From Sipunculus nudus (Eukaryota; Annelida; Sipuncula; Golfingiida; Sipunculidae): 64,000 nt of DNA. Position 1 is the stretch's first letter; every line of letters starts with the position of its first letter. The stretch lies in NCBI GenBank assembly GCA_026874595.1, contig CM049322.1, positions 43,340,840 through 43,404,839 of the forward strand, read 5' to 3'. Made by a program: the position numbers and the translations under genes. This document shows positions 46,429 through 56,882 of this stretch, piece after piece. Under the pieces are notes generated by a model, which was given only the letters and a program-made list of their open reading frames with translations, was not told the DNA's origin and ran no database searches.

Positions 46429-48849
46429 CTGATAAATCATAATAATTTATCTATATCTTATATGTTCCTGATAAATAAATAATATTACTAATATATATAT
46501 ATATATATATGTATATTTATATGAATATTTATTTTTCCTTAAAAATTACTTCACACATATATATCTGCTCTTTCATAGTCTCATAATAATATAAGAATAA
46601 ATATGAATACATGTGCATAATGTGGACGCACTGAATGCTAACTACTTTAGTATATATACTATTGTTTATAAATATTACACCTGTTTTTTTTTCAAAGACT
46701 GGAAGATAACACGGCTATAGATATATAAACACAGTGTACCGTGGCCGAACCGAAGAGAAAAAAAAATAAGTTAGTTGTGTAAACACAGTTGGCATATGAT
46801 CGATATATGAGCCCATGGAAGCAGAATTAAAGAACAAAAGTGACTTGTGCTCTGTCTCAAAGGCCTCACAGTGTCTGATATCAATATGAAATGTATCCAC
46901 TTGTCACAAGGCGTGCTGAAGTGGCTTAATGCAATCAACTAACGCTATCCGTAGATCACCGCGTGCCTTGGGGGCGGCACGTTGGTCTGTATCTTTAAAA
47001 GTACGAGCTCTCTGGAGCGATCGCCTTAAAATACTTCTTGTGAATATGTAACAGCAGTAACACTTTAAGGCAAGCACTTTAAGGCAAACACAACCAAACT
47101 TATGTATAAAGTATCCCTTTTTCCGTATTTAGATCTTGGTCTCTACCTTTTGCTTGCCCAGTCCCCACCTCTACAAATATAAATACTCATGAATTCCCAT
47201 CTTTATAATTTCGGCTTTTTTGTTTAAAAAAAAACATTGGTAATTACAGAATCTCCTTCGAGCATATTGACTCAATTACACTGTACCGGTAACGTATCTC
47301 CTTTACAATAACGTTTCATGAATGTGGAATAATATACCTATCACGGTTGTGACATTATTCCAGATGAAGCCTCCCCCTTGAGAAGAACAACTACAAGACC
47401 CCTCGTCCCAATATATCTCAGTGTAACCTCAAGGTGGCAAAGACTTAAAAACCTCTCAGGCTTGACCCACGGGAGCCCGCTGATTTTGGTATGTCGAGGA
47501 GCTTACAGAGGAACTCTCAGAAAATATACACTTATGTCGCCACTTCAGATGTGATTATATTCACAAGTTCGGCCCATTTTATGCGTGATCTACTGCGCAT
47601 AACCTATGTCGGTAATGCCACTAAAGAGGCAAACCACTGCCGAACGTGTGTAGTAGTTATCTCAAAAGGCCAATACATGGGGCAATATGTCCATTTGCGC
47701 TGTTTACATTCATAACATATGACCATGTTAAGCCCGCTACTGTGCTTATGGGTTGACAGATGTGATTATATGGTCCTAATAAGTGGCTATATAACATTTA
47801 GCTATGTACCCTACGAGAGTCGGCAAACACAGAGAACCACCGCGACAAGTGTGGGTGCCAAGACGCTCGTTGCTGAGAGATTTGGGTGTCCCGCTAATTG
47901 AAAAAGAAAGTAATCTATTTTCTGGTTTGCTTGATCGATAAGAACTCATTTTACCCAAAGGTGAAACTGCCTTATTTATTGATACTTTCACATTCCTCTT
48001 GTTACAGAATGTCTTTGATTTAAAGTAAAACAAAACCAAAAAAAAAAAAAAAAAATGGTTAAAATATGGCAGAAATCGGTTATTCAAAATCAGGTTTTTT
48101 TTTCAACTGCATTGTCCAAGAGGGGTTTCACCTACACATTTCGATAATACTACTCCTATGAAAAATATTCCCTGGATGCGCCTGGATAAATAAAACATTA
48201 TACGGATCTTATGTTTAACACAAGCGAAGGTACTTACAGATATATACTAGCATATGTATCCTTGGTCATTTTGTTTCTGTGGGACTTTTTAGACAATCAG
48301 CAGGGGCCAGTCGCTCATTATAGGGGATTTAAAACAAAAAAAAATTAAATAATTTATTTTTGTTTGTCGGTAACCCTTTTTTGCTTACTGAACTACTTAT
48401 ATGCGAATCAGCAGAGTTCCTTTCCGTTTTCGGACTAAATGACAGAGCAGTATCACACACTTTCACTCATTTTTATTTATCCAGGTGTTAACCATGCCAG
48501 GTGACTACCGCACCTGCTGGCCCTGGCCGCGTATTCATCCCCATTCCTGGGTCTTACTACCGAGGAACCCCCGAAAGGCACACTCGTTTGTGGGTGAAAC
48601 ACGGTCGTTGGCACGGCCTTTTCATTAAGCTTGCAGAGCGCTTACCCCTTGCCCGACCGTGAAAAATCTCACCGCCTCGACTGAGATTCGAACTCACGTC
48701 TTCCAAGTTTTGAGTCCTGTGCTCTAACTCTGAGCTACAGAGGGCGGTTAGGGGATTGCTCATTGCCTATATTCACGGAGGAAGGTCTAATTTCTACTAC
48801 CCATATTGAAAATATACTGTTGGAAAAAATGTTTATCCTCACAAACACG

Positions 48850-48895
<46 letters not shown>

Positions 48896-49067
48896 GCATG
48901 ACAGTAAAATAAATTTCATTAGATGTACAAGAGGGACAAATATATTTAAATGAACATAGATAAATTAATGGTAAAATCTTAATATAGCAGAAATGTTATT
49001 CTTTAAAATAGTAAAGAGAACAGACAAAATATGATTATATACTTTACGCTAGTACAGTGTATGCGCG

Positions 49068-49119
<52 letters not shown>

Positions 49120-49950
49120 GAAGAGAGAGAGCAAATACGTATTGAAGTTGAAAAAGTATAATTAGACCTGGCTTATATAAAAAAAATAAAATAAAAAATC
49201 GACTATCTTAATGCAATTCCCAAACTTGGGCGTGATCATCAATGAGAGTTATTCCGGTTTCTTCTAGGCCGGTAGGGGTCCAGGCGTTTTGCAACTCTAT
49301 CAACAGATAGATTCTCGCCTTGTATTTCTGTTCCCGTATTCCCATGCCCTTATCATAAACTGACTGATTATTCCCTCGCAAGCATTAACATTCATATGCC
49401 ACTGTCTTCGGTTTAGCTTAAAACCTGAAGGTCGCGAGTCGCGTGTCGAAACAAAGAGTATACTGCTTTTAATGTAAAAGCAATATTAAACATGGCTAGA
49501 CAAAATAATGATATATATAACTGTCAAGTCGATAAAGTTACACAGCGTTACGCAGTTAACTGGTTAAACATCATCAATAGCACATACAAATAACAGTAAC
49601 AGCATATTCCGGTAATAACATTGATCTGATCTATATAGCCAGAGAGGAGCTGAACAAATTTATCCTCGAAACAGTAAATATCTTGGTAATGGGAAATGTA
49701 CCTGATAAAACTATGCCCTGTGTTTGCCGTATCGAACGTGTTTTTGCAGTTTGTCTCGAGGAGTGCATGGCGTCTCCACTTTCGACAGAACTAACAGGTT
49801 TTATGTAATACCCAAAGGTGCCAGGGCATATTTATGGCTTAGTTTACATGTAAAGATCACTAAAGTGTGTGAACGTAATAGCATTACACTTTGCTTGCAA
49901 AGATGACACTGCTGGTTACACAACATGATTGTGTATTAAATTAAGGTTAT

Positions 49951-50040
<90 letters not shown>

Positions 50041-50085
50041 TCCATATATAGATGTATACATATCTTGGTCTGTAGTTTATATCTC

Positions 50086-50124
<39 letters not shown>

Positions 50125-50418
50125 GGGGCGGGGGGATGCTTAATCCTTTATTTATAAATTTAAATGTTTGGAGCAAGCATTATACTTAAGCTGAATCCAT
50201 CATCATTTTGAAATTAACATTATCTGTTACCATAACTAAACGATGATTTTCTTTTATTTTCCCCAAGGTATTTACTATTAACCATGCTGTTTTAGCCAGT
50301 CAAGTGCTGAATGCATATACCTGACGAGTGAAAGCAACCTCAACATTGCTCCAACGGAACAGTTCTCTTGTACCAACATATGAAGTTAAATTGACTAAAC
50401 ATTAATAATAATAATAAT

Positions 50419-50454
<36 letters not shown>

Positions 50455-50625
50455 GTGTGTGTACACACACACACACACACCTTTATTATATATCTAACAT
50501 AAGCGTTCAATAGGAATAATGTATAAGGTATATCAACTTAATTATTAGAACATATTTTAATTATTTATGTCAGCATTTTGTGGAATTATTTACTCTTAGA
50601 GAAAATAAATCTCAAGTTCTCAAAT

Positions 50626-50679
<54 letters not shown>

Positions 50680-50855
50680 AAAGCACGCACACACAAACGA
50701 ATTAATAACATATGCCTGTATTAATAAACTTTATAAATATTTTGTAATTACCTTGGTGGGTTTAACTGCTGGTAGAGTTCCGGGTACTTTTCTTTCCAGT
50801 CTGGAAATTCGCGCATAAGAGCTTCAAGCTCTTCCAAATTATCAACCTCGGACAT
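37520..50855 (-). CDS. SAXO: SAXO/FAM154 axonemal microtubule protein, eight visible exons
   Basis: SAXO proteins bind and stabilise microtubules of centrioles, cilia and flagella through repeated Mn modules. Exons in order on the - strand: 50855-50752, 42622-42379, 41808-41644, 40505-40442, 40349-40163, 39333-39108, 38470-38332, 37981-37520. All have AG/GT borders. Phases agree throughout except between exons 3 and 4, where 3n+2 bases are missing. The product is about 530 residues. The sequence repeats T-T-N-K/Q-x2-F/Y-K-x-W/F and E/K-Y-V-P/A-P-K modules, as in the family. The first intron is 8.1 kb. Unlike human SAXO1 there is no N-terminal cysteine cluster, so the exact paralogue is uncertain; another Mn-module protein is the main alternative. 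Confidence 0.82.
38332..38470 (-). CDS. SAXO: SAXO exon 7
   Basis: Acceptor tctttgtag and donor GTACGG; phase 2 in, phase 0 out. It encodes RQFDTEQRAQYKGVDTREYP, MPKSCKKDDGEYVAPSVKFE and TTTSQK. EYVAP-x-VKFETTTSQK repeats the exon 3 unit EYVPPK...KFETRTTNK, so the two exons probably arose by duplication of a module. Confidence 0.83.
38560..38735 (-). mobile_element. tRNA-derived SINE, family B, in a SAXO intron
   Basis: On the - strand: A box GTCGAGTGGTAAAACGCTC, B box GGGTTCGATCC (38684-38674), and a 3' region GGTTTTCTCCGGGTTCTCGG then GTTTTCTCC. The head differs from SINE family A. It lies between SAXO exons 6 and 7, in the orientation of the gene. Confidence 0.65.
38808..38902. mobile_element. 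95-bp palindromic MITE with CAGTGAAAC ends
   Basis: The left end CAGTGAAACTGC...CTCTGGGGCGGACA and the right end, inverted, CAGTGAAACCCCTCTGGGGC. It is flanked by TA on both sides. TA duplication with CAGT ends suggests the pogo/Tigger branch of Tc1-mariner; same termini as the element at 61862. Located in the SAXO intron between exons 6 and 7. Confidence 0.7.
39108..39333 (-). CDS. SAXO: SAXO exon 6
   Basis: Acceptor ctgttacag and donor GTAAGT; phase 1 in, phase 2 out. It carries MDLHTTNQMTYKTFNG, YQPEIKIRKRDKFSGETQAM and RDFPYYRDQPGPPKPAEPAP. TTNQMTYKTF is another copy of the T-T-N-x-x-x-Y/F module, followed by a proline-rich linker. Confidence 0.85.
40163..40349 (-). CDS. SAXO: SAXO exon 5
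   Basis: Acceptor attttatag, phase 0; donor GTAAGA, phase 1. It encodes EHYKQWEPNPSFTFGELPSF, TQSILYPGKTKVPESTTRET and FQGRTGRPAELAKSTEGNIS. The aromatic-rich Y-K-Q-W-E and S-F-T-Q-S blocks fit the microtubule-contacting repeats of the family. Confidence 0.83.
40442..40505 (-). CDS. SAXO: SAXO exon 4
   Basis: Acceptor gtgttccag and donor GTAAGG. Read with two bases from the preceding exon it gives FGVKDPDKKSPIAVPLLSPT and V; the other two frames have a stop (phase 0) or do not join exon 5. FGVKDPDKK parallels the RWEVKPR segment of exon 8, confirming it as part of an Mn-type repeat. Confidence 0.72.
40595..40996. mobile_element. TTAA-bounded MITE, copy 1
   Basis: Begins TTAAAGGTGCCCATCCACC and ends GTTACCTTTAA, i.e. 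TTAA at both limits with inverted AAAGGT. The body shares long blocks in order with 61062-61549, such as ATATATTAATGATCTAAG, CTTATCTGACTTGCTGCCAG and TTTTCTGGCCTATTTT. A C15 run is inserted at 40866. Lies in the SAXO intron between exons 3 and 4. Confidence 0.7.
41644..41808 (-). CDS. SAXO: SAXO exon 3
   Basis: Acceptor cttcgaccag, phase 0. Encodes EEEYVPPKEPIDGTTFYQQE, FGKSYKLPDIPSRPK and AKFETRTTNK. The YVPPK...TTFYQQEF and KFETRTTNK blocks are one repeat unit of the family. The donor is a weaker GTCAGG in phase 0, while the next visible exon needs phase 2, so a small exon must lie between or this donor is wrong. Confidence 0.82.
42379..42622 (-). CDS. SAXO: SAXO exon 2
   Basis: Acceptor tccttttcag and donor GTATGA; phase 2 in, phase 0 out. 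A basic stretch (FHKHQRGKHEKSRTTQKRGG) is followed by TDYQATYYKKD, a proline-rich RPPPTPRDPNPPP and MKFDTNQRADFVPKDL. The T-D-Y-x-x-x-Y and F-x-T-x-x-x-x-D-F spacing is the best single link to the SAXO family in this gene. Confidence 0.85.
42645..42722 (+). mobile_element. tRNA-like sequence, probably a SINE head
   Basis: GTGGCCCAGTGGTTAAGCGG resembles an A box and GTGCGAATCCCG a B box, about 50 bp apart. The arms do not pair as a complete cloverleaf by eye, so I call it SINE-derived, not a functional tRNA gene. Confidence 0.45.
44927..44960. repeat. Perfect 34-bp palindrome
   Basis: ATACATGCATGGTGATG at 44927-44943 is followed directly by its exact reverse complement at 44944-44960, with no loop. 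The identity stops at the next base on either side. Confidence 0.95.
48483..48745 (-). mobile_element. tRNA-derived SINE, family A, copy with best tRNA-like head
   Basis: On the - strand the 5' end reads CTCTGTAGCTCAGAGTTAGA then GCACAGGACTC, a good A box, and GAGTTCGAATCTC, a near-perfect B box, 76 bp region 48670-48745. It lies in the long first intron of the SAXO gene, in the same orientation as the gene. Confidence 0.75.
49953..50124. repeat. Compound microsatellite (TA)n-(TTA)n-(GA)n-(GACA)n
   Basis: TA repeat at 49953-50003, TTA repeat to 50038, then after a gap GA at about 50086-50104 and GACA at 50104-50124. Confidence 0.9.
50629..50676. repeat. (TA)n microsatellite
   Basis: Uninterrupted TA tract about 75 bp beyond the SAXO exon 1 donor. 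Confidence 0.9.
50752..50855 (-). CDS. SAXO: SAXO exon 1 (start)
   Basis: Reads MSEVDNLEELEALMREFPDW and KEKYPELYQQLNPP, ending in phase 2 at donor GTAATT. The ATG is the first in the exon and lies about 40 bp below a TATA-like box. The acidic, helix-prone N-terminus lacks the Cys-rich block of vertebrate SAXO1. It is joined to exon 2 by matching phase (AG|A, Arg35) although the intron is 8.1 kb, so linkage rests on phase and absence of any other acceptor gene between. Confidence 0.7.
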
Positions 50856-50891
50856 CGTGATAACTTAGCTCTCTTTGACTATCACAGATCT

Positions 50892-50902
50892 CTCTATATA
50901 GG
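50892..50902 (-). promoter_or_regulatory. TATA-like box of SAXO
   Basis: On the - strand, CCTATATAGAG ends about 37 bp before the SAXO ATG. The short distance would leave a very short 5' UTR, so the true start could be elsewhere. Confidence 0.35.
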
Positions 50903-51392
50903 CCTAAAGGATATCAGTCTTATTGTTCAGCCAACAAATATTGCCAGATAAAGCGTGTGGTGTACTTTGCCTTTTGTCAGGGTTGACAGCTTTCTGTTTC
51001 AGCACCTCAGGATGTCTCCCCCAGTATCCGTGTTGTATGTGAGGTCTTTGATCCTTTGTGGACTTCACAAGACAAACGGGGTCTCTTCAAATTTGTTATA
51101 CACACTCGTGATTGCCCAGTCGCCAAGGCCTGTGTACGCACCGCGCGGCTCCTGGTGACGGTAACCAAGGACGCTCGCCGGGAACGGGTCCCCACAAGCC
51201 AGACATGCCGCGACACGCACAGTGGCGACATCTGGAGGTTGGCTAATTAACGAAATTTTGTGTTCGTGTTTTCTAAACTTATTAAATTGCATACAATGGA
51301 CAAGATAACTTAAAAATAATAAAGTGATTTTGATCAATTAGTAACTGTATTAATGTAAAGATTTTTTATATATGTATATGTAATAAAAAAGC

Positions 51393-51395
<3 letters not shown>

Positions 51396-51464
<69 letters not shown>

Positions 51465-51468
51465 TATT
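51396..51468. repeat. (TTA)n microsatellite
   Basis: About 24 uninterrupted TTA/ATT units, ending in a CTATTATTG variant. Confidence 0.9.
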
Positions 51469-52299
51469 GTTAGATGTATTGCCAGAAGAAGTCGTTTGGT
51501 TGCAGCATTATATACTATTTTTACTGCTCCTACTACTACCACAACTTTAACTAGTACTACTACTAATTATAATGATAATAATAATACTATTAACAATAAT
51601 GATAATTCAGTGATAATAACATATATGTATACAGATGTGTATATTTTTGTATCAATAAATGATGATGATGATGATGATTATTATTATTATTTTTATTATT
51701 ATGTGTATATATATGTGAATATATATGTATAATAACATATCCGTATTGTTGTATTAAATCAATGGTTCTGTGTTAAAGCATATTCTATGCAAACAGAACC
51801 AGGTAATGTAAAATTGTTAAACTTAAACCTAGAAGATTCAGATTGATTTGGATCTTGGCATTTATTATTGTATTGGGTTTTATTAGTTTTTGGCTGAAAG
51901 GCATGTTGTCAAATGAATGTAATTAACGTTAACCATATTTGATATCAAGGAGAATGATATCTCATTATCAAGTCCTATGCATGGTACAGTTTCAACACCA
52001 ATCTTGGAATGTATATTATCCACTTGTTAAAACATAAGGCCAGTACTTTACAGAAAGAATCTAACAGGGCCTGCTGAGATTTACACTCTAGCATGCCAGG
52101 TTTGGCGTGACTTGGATTTAACCCTGAAATATCAGCTAATGTGGGCCTCAATGTCTCATCTGTGTTTGACATCTAATTAGGTCGCACCTTTGACAGTGAG
52201 TCAATTAATAATTAGTAATGCAGTATGAGGTGAATCAGGTGGCATTAAGCAGTGATTATATTTAGATATAATATATGTGAACATATACCAATGTTTTAA

Positions 52300-52775
52300 T
52301 AGAGTTGTAGTCGAGTCTAAACTATGCGTGTCCGAGTGCAAGTCCGAGTCCAGGCCACTAGAGTCCACGTCCGAGTCCTTCAGGTTCAAGTCCAAGTCCG
52401 TCCTCTTCGAGTCCGAGGAATATGTAACCCGAGTCAAAGTCCTATTGTCCAATACAAATCTCCTTATTAAAGAACTTGAAGCAGATTATCATGTATGTTT
52501 CTATGTTAATTTATATACAGTTTTTTTACTCGAATTTGTAAAGTTTTACAATTTATCTCCCGACGAAGAGCTAATTGGCAATATAAAGCTTTTTTTGTTG
52601 TAGTGTTAGTAGTTCGCACATGTGTATAAGTCCTCGTAGTATTTGAAAGACCTTTTCTTTTTACAGGACACGTGATGGACTCGGCCTCCGAGTCCGAGTC
52701 TATATAGCACCTAAAAACCTGGACTCGATTCCAGACTCGCATTCAAGTTCCGGACCTGAGTCCTACAGCACTGCC
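52300..52775. mobile_element. Element with GACTCG/GAGTCC subterminal repeats, copy 2
   Basis: Left part from AGAGTTGTAGTCGAGTC with repeated GTCCGAGTCC/CAAGTCCGAG; the right part has CGGCCTCCGAGTCCGAGTC and ends GACCTGAGTCCTACAGCACT. The ends are imperfect inverted repeats (AGnGnTGTAG). This looks like a hAT-like MITE; no clean 8-bp duplication was found. Confidence 0.5.
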
Positions 52776-53452
52776 ATATATGCTCGTGTTTTCACGCATT
52801 TAAAACTTGACCAGTTTTCAAAGAACTCGATAAAACCCACAGATATGCAATACACAATTTTGCGATTTGTTATGTTTGATGGTTCGTTTGATTATTTGGA
52901 AGTCGCCAGGTGGCAGCGCCATCGACAGTCCAGAACGCTACAACTCGCTTGGCTTCATGAAATAATAATAATAATAATATCATAATAACAATAATACAAA
53001 TTTATGTAGTGCCATAACAAATGCTTATGGCGCTTTAAAAAAAATCAAGTAAAACATTGAACATCCATAATAAAACTATATATCTATAACTATTAAAAAA
53101 ATTAAAACATTCCTAAAATATTTCTAACATGCATATGAACTTTACCAATACCCGTATGACTTACAAATGACTATGCAACTACACAAGACATGTGAAAGCA
53201 CATAATACAGTCCATAAGCTTTTTAAAAAGAAAATTCTCTAGCATCTTCTCAAAAACATTTAGATATATTTGATGTCACATACTCCAAAACTCTCGAATG
53301 CAAACTTCACACATTATTTCATTTACTTTTTATTACATATTCCGATATTGCTCACAGAAACGCATAATTAAGAAATGTTATAACAACGAAGAGCAAAGTA
53401 AACCGCAAATATTTACACTCACACATTCACATGCAGCAGCAGCAAAGTATTT

Positions 53453-53455
<3 letters not shown>

Positions 53456-53501
<46 letters not shown>

Positions 53502-53521
53502 TTATATATATATATATATAC
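53456..53521. repeat. (TA)n microsatellite
   Basis: TA tract with TTTATT interruptions. Confidence 0.9.
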
Positions 53522-53984
53522 ATGTATATATATATTAGTTGCGTAATAATTAATCGATTATATCAATAAATAGTCGTTTTATCATAATTGATTGCATTTT
53601 TGTGTAATCGATCACAATCAATTATGTATGCACATGATGTCATATTATCTCTCTATATATTTTATTCTGTCAGAGATATAAGAAAGAGGGGGCACAAAAC
53701 AGCGAAAAACTGTATAACTTAACCATGTGCAACGGATAAGTATCAATAACCTGCATGACCATTACTCTGACCTCTCAGCGTCCTGTACATGTTCGACTGA
53801 ATTTAATTGGTCACTATTTTAGTTTTAACTATATGCAGTAGCTTTCACGGTATTATATATGGTACATAAAATGATCGATTAATAATCGAACATCGGTCGT
53901 TTTCTGTCTTTCGACCATCGAATATGATTTTACAACCGTTTCCCACCGCTAAATATCACTAACCAGTTCCCGGTTCAGATTCGA

Positions 53985-54030
53985 ACCCCAGACCCTGGGT
54001 CCACACTTCATCAGGCTGCGTCCTACCCCT
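53985..54030 (-). mobile_element. tRNA-like B box, possible SINE remnant
   Basis: On the - strand GGTCTGGGGTTCGAATCTGA contains a perfect B box. No convincing A box was found at the right distance. Confidence 0.3.
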
Positions 54031-54039
54031 GTCACAATA

Positions 54040-54475
54040 CAGGAGTTCAGCGCCAGCAGGTACAGAGACGTATAAATGGACAATAATATTATAGCCTTGT
54101 TCAGACCTACTTAACAGACATCATCCACTTACGTGATTGTCTGCCAGTCTACCTCATTAGAGGCAAGACTTATTCCTCAGTAGGCCTGAACAGTGTATAA
54201 AAATTGACAAACCTAACACCGTACCACGGTAACAACGGCGTGTGATTATAAATATGAATATGATCCGAGAACACGGACGGGAGTACATATCAATAATTCC
54301 TAGCCTCGTTCCCATAAATCCAGATTATTTGTAATCCGCTGCTCACGTTAAGATTTATCAGAGACAGTCGCGGCAGGACGCGGCCATCGAGGAAGAACAG
54401 AGACTTTACCGGATCGGGGCAGGGGAAAGCTGTTGCCATGGGGACGAAAGATGTTACCTATATACTATGTTCCGG
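54040..54475 (+). repeat. Dispersed repeat, copy 1 of inverted pair
   Basis: Matches the reverse complement of 60425-60895 over its whole length with the same block order: TTCAGCGCCAGCAGG, ATAGCCTTGTTCAGA, GTGATTATAAATATGAATAT, CACGGACGGGAGTACATAT, CCTAGCCTCGTTC, TTATTTGTAATCCG, AAGATTTATCAGAGA and GTTGCCATGGG. Diverged by an estimated fifth or more. No protein is encoded. Confidence 0.7.
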
Positions 54476-54530
54476 GGTGGGATTTAGAGGGGAGCAGGGC
54501 GAGCGCGCACTTCTGTTGACCTACAAAAAT

Positions 54531-54571
<41 letters not shown>

Positions 54572-55289
54572 TTATATATATTTTAAGATGGAGTTTGCAT
54601 CGCGCACCATTTGTTTCCACATACTTCTGAATGTAAAGTAACTATAAACTACTAGTATTCTAGTCACATTTACCTGTACCAGGGTGTTAATCCCTCCTTT
54701 TAAAAGAACCTGTGTCTGTTCTTGACGCTCCATTATCCCTTTCCCTCCTATTATCATGCATACACTCACAAGAATACGACTTTGCTGTTTAGGGACTGTG
54801 GGCGTCACAATCTGACCCCCACACTGCACCGCGGCTTCTAAATACACAGCTGACATATGTATACATGTAGGGAAGAGAATATTGTAGTTTGAGTACTTTT
54901 CATAAGATCATGTCATGTTTCATACATGATCTGTTGAAATTAGGTTCGTAACACCTAGTAAAACGGACCCAAAACTACATGATATAACAAATAAACTGGT
55001 GATCCCTGGAACTAATTTAACTATTAATGCAGATTTTAGTTTAACGTTGGTACAGAACTCTGCTGAGACATGGCTCATGGATCGCCGGCGAAGCTCCGAT
55101 GGACTAACAATAAGGGATTATCATAACACATCGGGGTGACAACGGGGTGGCATCTGGAGTGTGTGGGACATCGGGACTATTTTTATATTTTTTGTTTTAG
55201 AATTTTTGTTGAAACCCTGGAAGAAATCACAGTTTTTTTTTCGGGACGACATCGGAACAACACGTCTGGACACGTCCGGACGACATCGG

Positions 55290-55504
55290 CAGGGGCGGAT
55301 CCAGGATTAAGGAAAAAAAAAAAAAGGGGGGGGGGTCAAACCCAGGACTAATGAAAAATCTGAAAAAAGTTCCCCAGGTCCGGAAAAGGTACGGTCCAGG
55401 TTAAAAAAAAATTGGCTTAAACCCTTAAAAAGGTTGCTTCGGATGAGAAAAAAAGGAGGGGGGGGGGGGGGGGGGGCGTCCGGGCCCCCTGGGATCCGCT
55501 TCTG
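55290..55504. mobile_element. MITE with CAGGGGCGGATCC ends
   Basis: The left end CAGGGGCGGATCCAGGA and the right end, inverted, CAGAAGCGGATCCCAGGGGG, 215 bp apart, with A- and G-rich runs inside. The ends are those of a widespread hAT-like MITE type. The flanks share catcg but I could not place an exact 8-bp duplication. Confidence 0.6.
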
Positions 55505-56374
55505 CATCGACGATATGTGACCAAAGAAAGCAAAATAAAAATAAAAAAATGTTGGTGTTGATGCATGAGGTTCTCTATCAAGATACCAGCCGAACAGCTG
55601 GGTTTCTGTTTTTTATCTTCCGTATAATATTGTGATGTTTTACATGTAATGACCATGACTGATTTAACATCCGATACTTGTTTTGAGCTCCCGTTTCCTC
55701 CGATTTAGTCCGGTTTTATACTGGGCTGGTCCAGGTAGAAGAAGTCAGTCCACATCTGCTCCACTGAATGTTTTTGCAACGGTGGCTGATAAAAATAGCA
55801 GACCTAGACTAGTGACCCCACAGTGGCAACTGGGACTGTTTTTATAGACATACTTTTACGGCCGATAATCGTGTTTTTAACGTGTTTGTCCTGATGTTAC
55901 AATTTCCTGTAGGTTTAATAGAGAAAGGACCACTTGATTTCATAGAGAAATGAAATTATGAAATTAAATTATGGGAATTAATTAAAGTAAAGTCTACCAT
56001 CTCCCGCGTATTTGTATATTATACTGGCATGCTATGCCACATGTAACCATGGCCGCTGATTTGTAATTTACGCCTTGGGGCACTAAGATAAAAACGGTAG
56101 ATACAATACGCTTAGCTGGAATACCGGAGGACTGGGGTCGGAGATTGCGTGAGGAGCTGGTAAGCAAGCTGAACTGAAAAAAAAACAGCTATAGTGGAAG
56201 CGCTTTCAAGGGAAACACGCGTATATACAGAGAACTTTTATTTAATAACATGTTGGAAATTTATCAATAGTGATTTAATGTCAGAGTTATGCTTTATACA
56301 TAGTGAACAAATTAAATGTTATTGTGCAATCCACGAGTCGCTGAATTATCGATATAACACACACACACACACAC

Positions 56375-56439
<65 letters not shown>

Positions 56440-56882
56440 AAAATCTGCGTCGTATCAAAGACGCTGAATAATTCGTATTGAATTCGTTGAAACATACATA
56501 CACAAAACAACTGTAAAAAAAGACCTTCACAGCTACGACAAATTATTTAATTTAAACCAGTGCAGTTTGAAACCTAAATTGAATTTTGTTAATGTTAACA
56601 TGAATTAGAGATGTTTTGTGATCAGACTCTGGTAACTGGTTTCAATATGAGTCAAAGCTGAAGGCTTATCAATCATGAAGGTAAAATTAAGGAATTAAAA
56701 AAAAAAGTGTTCGTCGATTTTAATTTACGTCATAACATGCGTTCGTTAATAATATTATAATATATTAATATTAATATTTTTATATCACCAGATACCAGGA
56801 TCATCCAGGACCAGCTTATCAGCGCCACTTGTCCTGACCAGCTGAAAGAGAACTTCAGGATACAGGGTCCTATTAAAATAAA

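Larger units (their letters stand above)
42623..50751 (-). other. SAXO intron 1
   Basis: An 8.1-kb intron with no other gene seen. It holds a tRNA-like SINE head, a perfect 34-bp palindrome (44927-44960), a degraded element around 44560-44720, (GA)n at 45541-45566, 48855-48891 and 49074-49116, several (TA)n tracts (45429-45472, 46383-46428, 49953-50003, 50423-50451, 50629-50676), a (TTA)n tract at 50005-50038 and one family A SINE. Confidence 0.6.
50903..53999. other. Upstream of SAXO, intergenic
   Basis: 50950-51260 is richer in G+C and CpG than its surroundings and could be the SAXO promoter. It is followed by a long (TTA)n (51396-51468), mixed ATA/GAT repeats (51560-51730), the GACTCG-rich element (52300-52775), a CTCF-like motif (52908-52922) and a (TA)n tract (53456-53521). 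No gene is seen. Confidence 0.5.

Noticed and set aside
48670-48745. Candidate tRNA gene with good A and B boxes
   Set aside because: The same head heads five other family A SINE copies.
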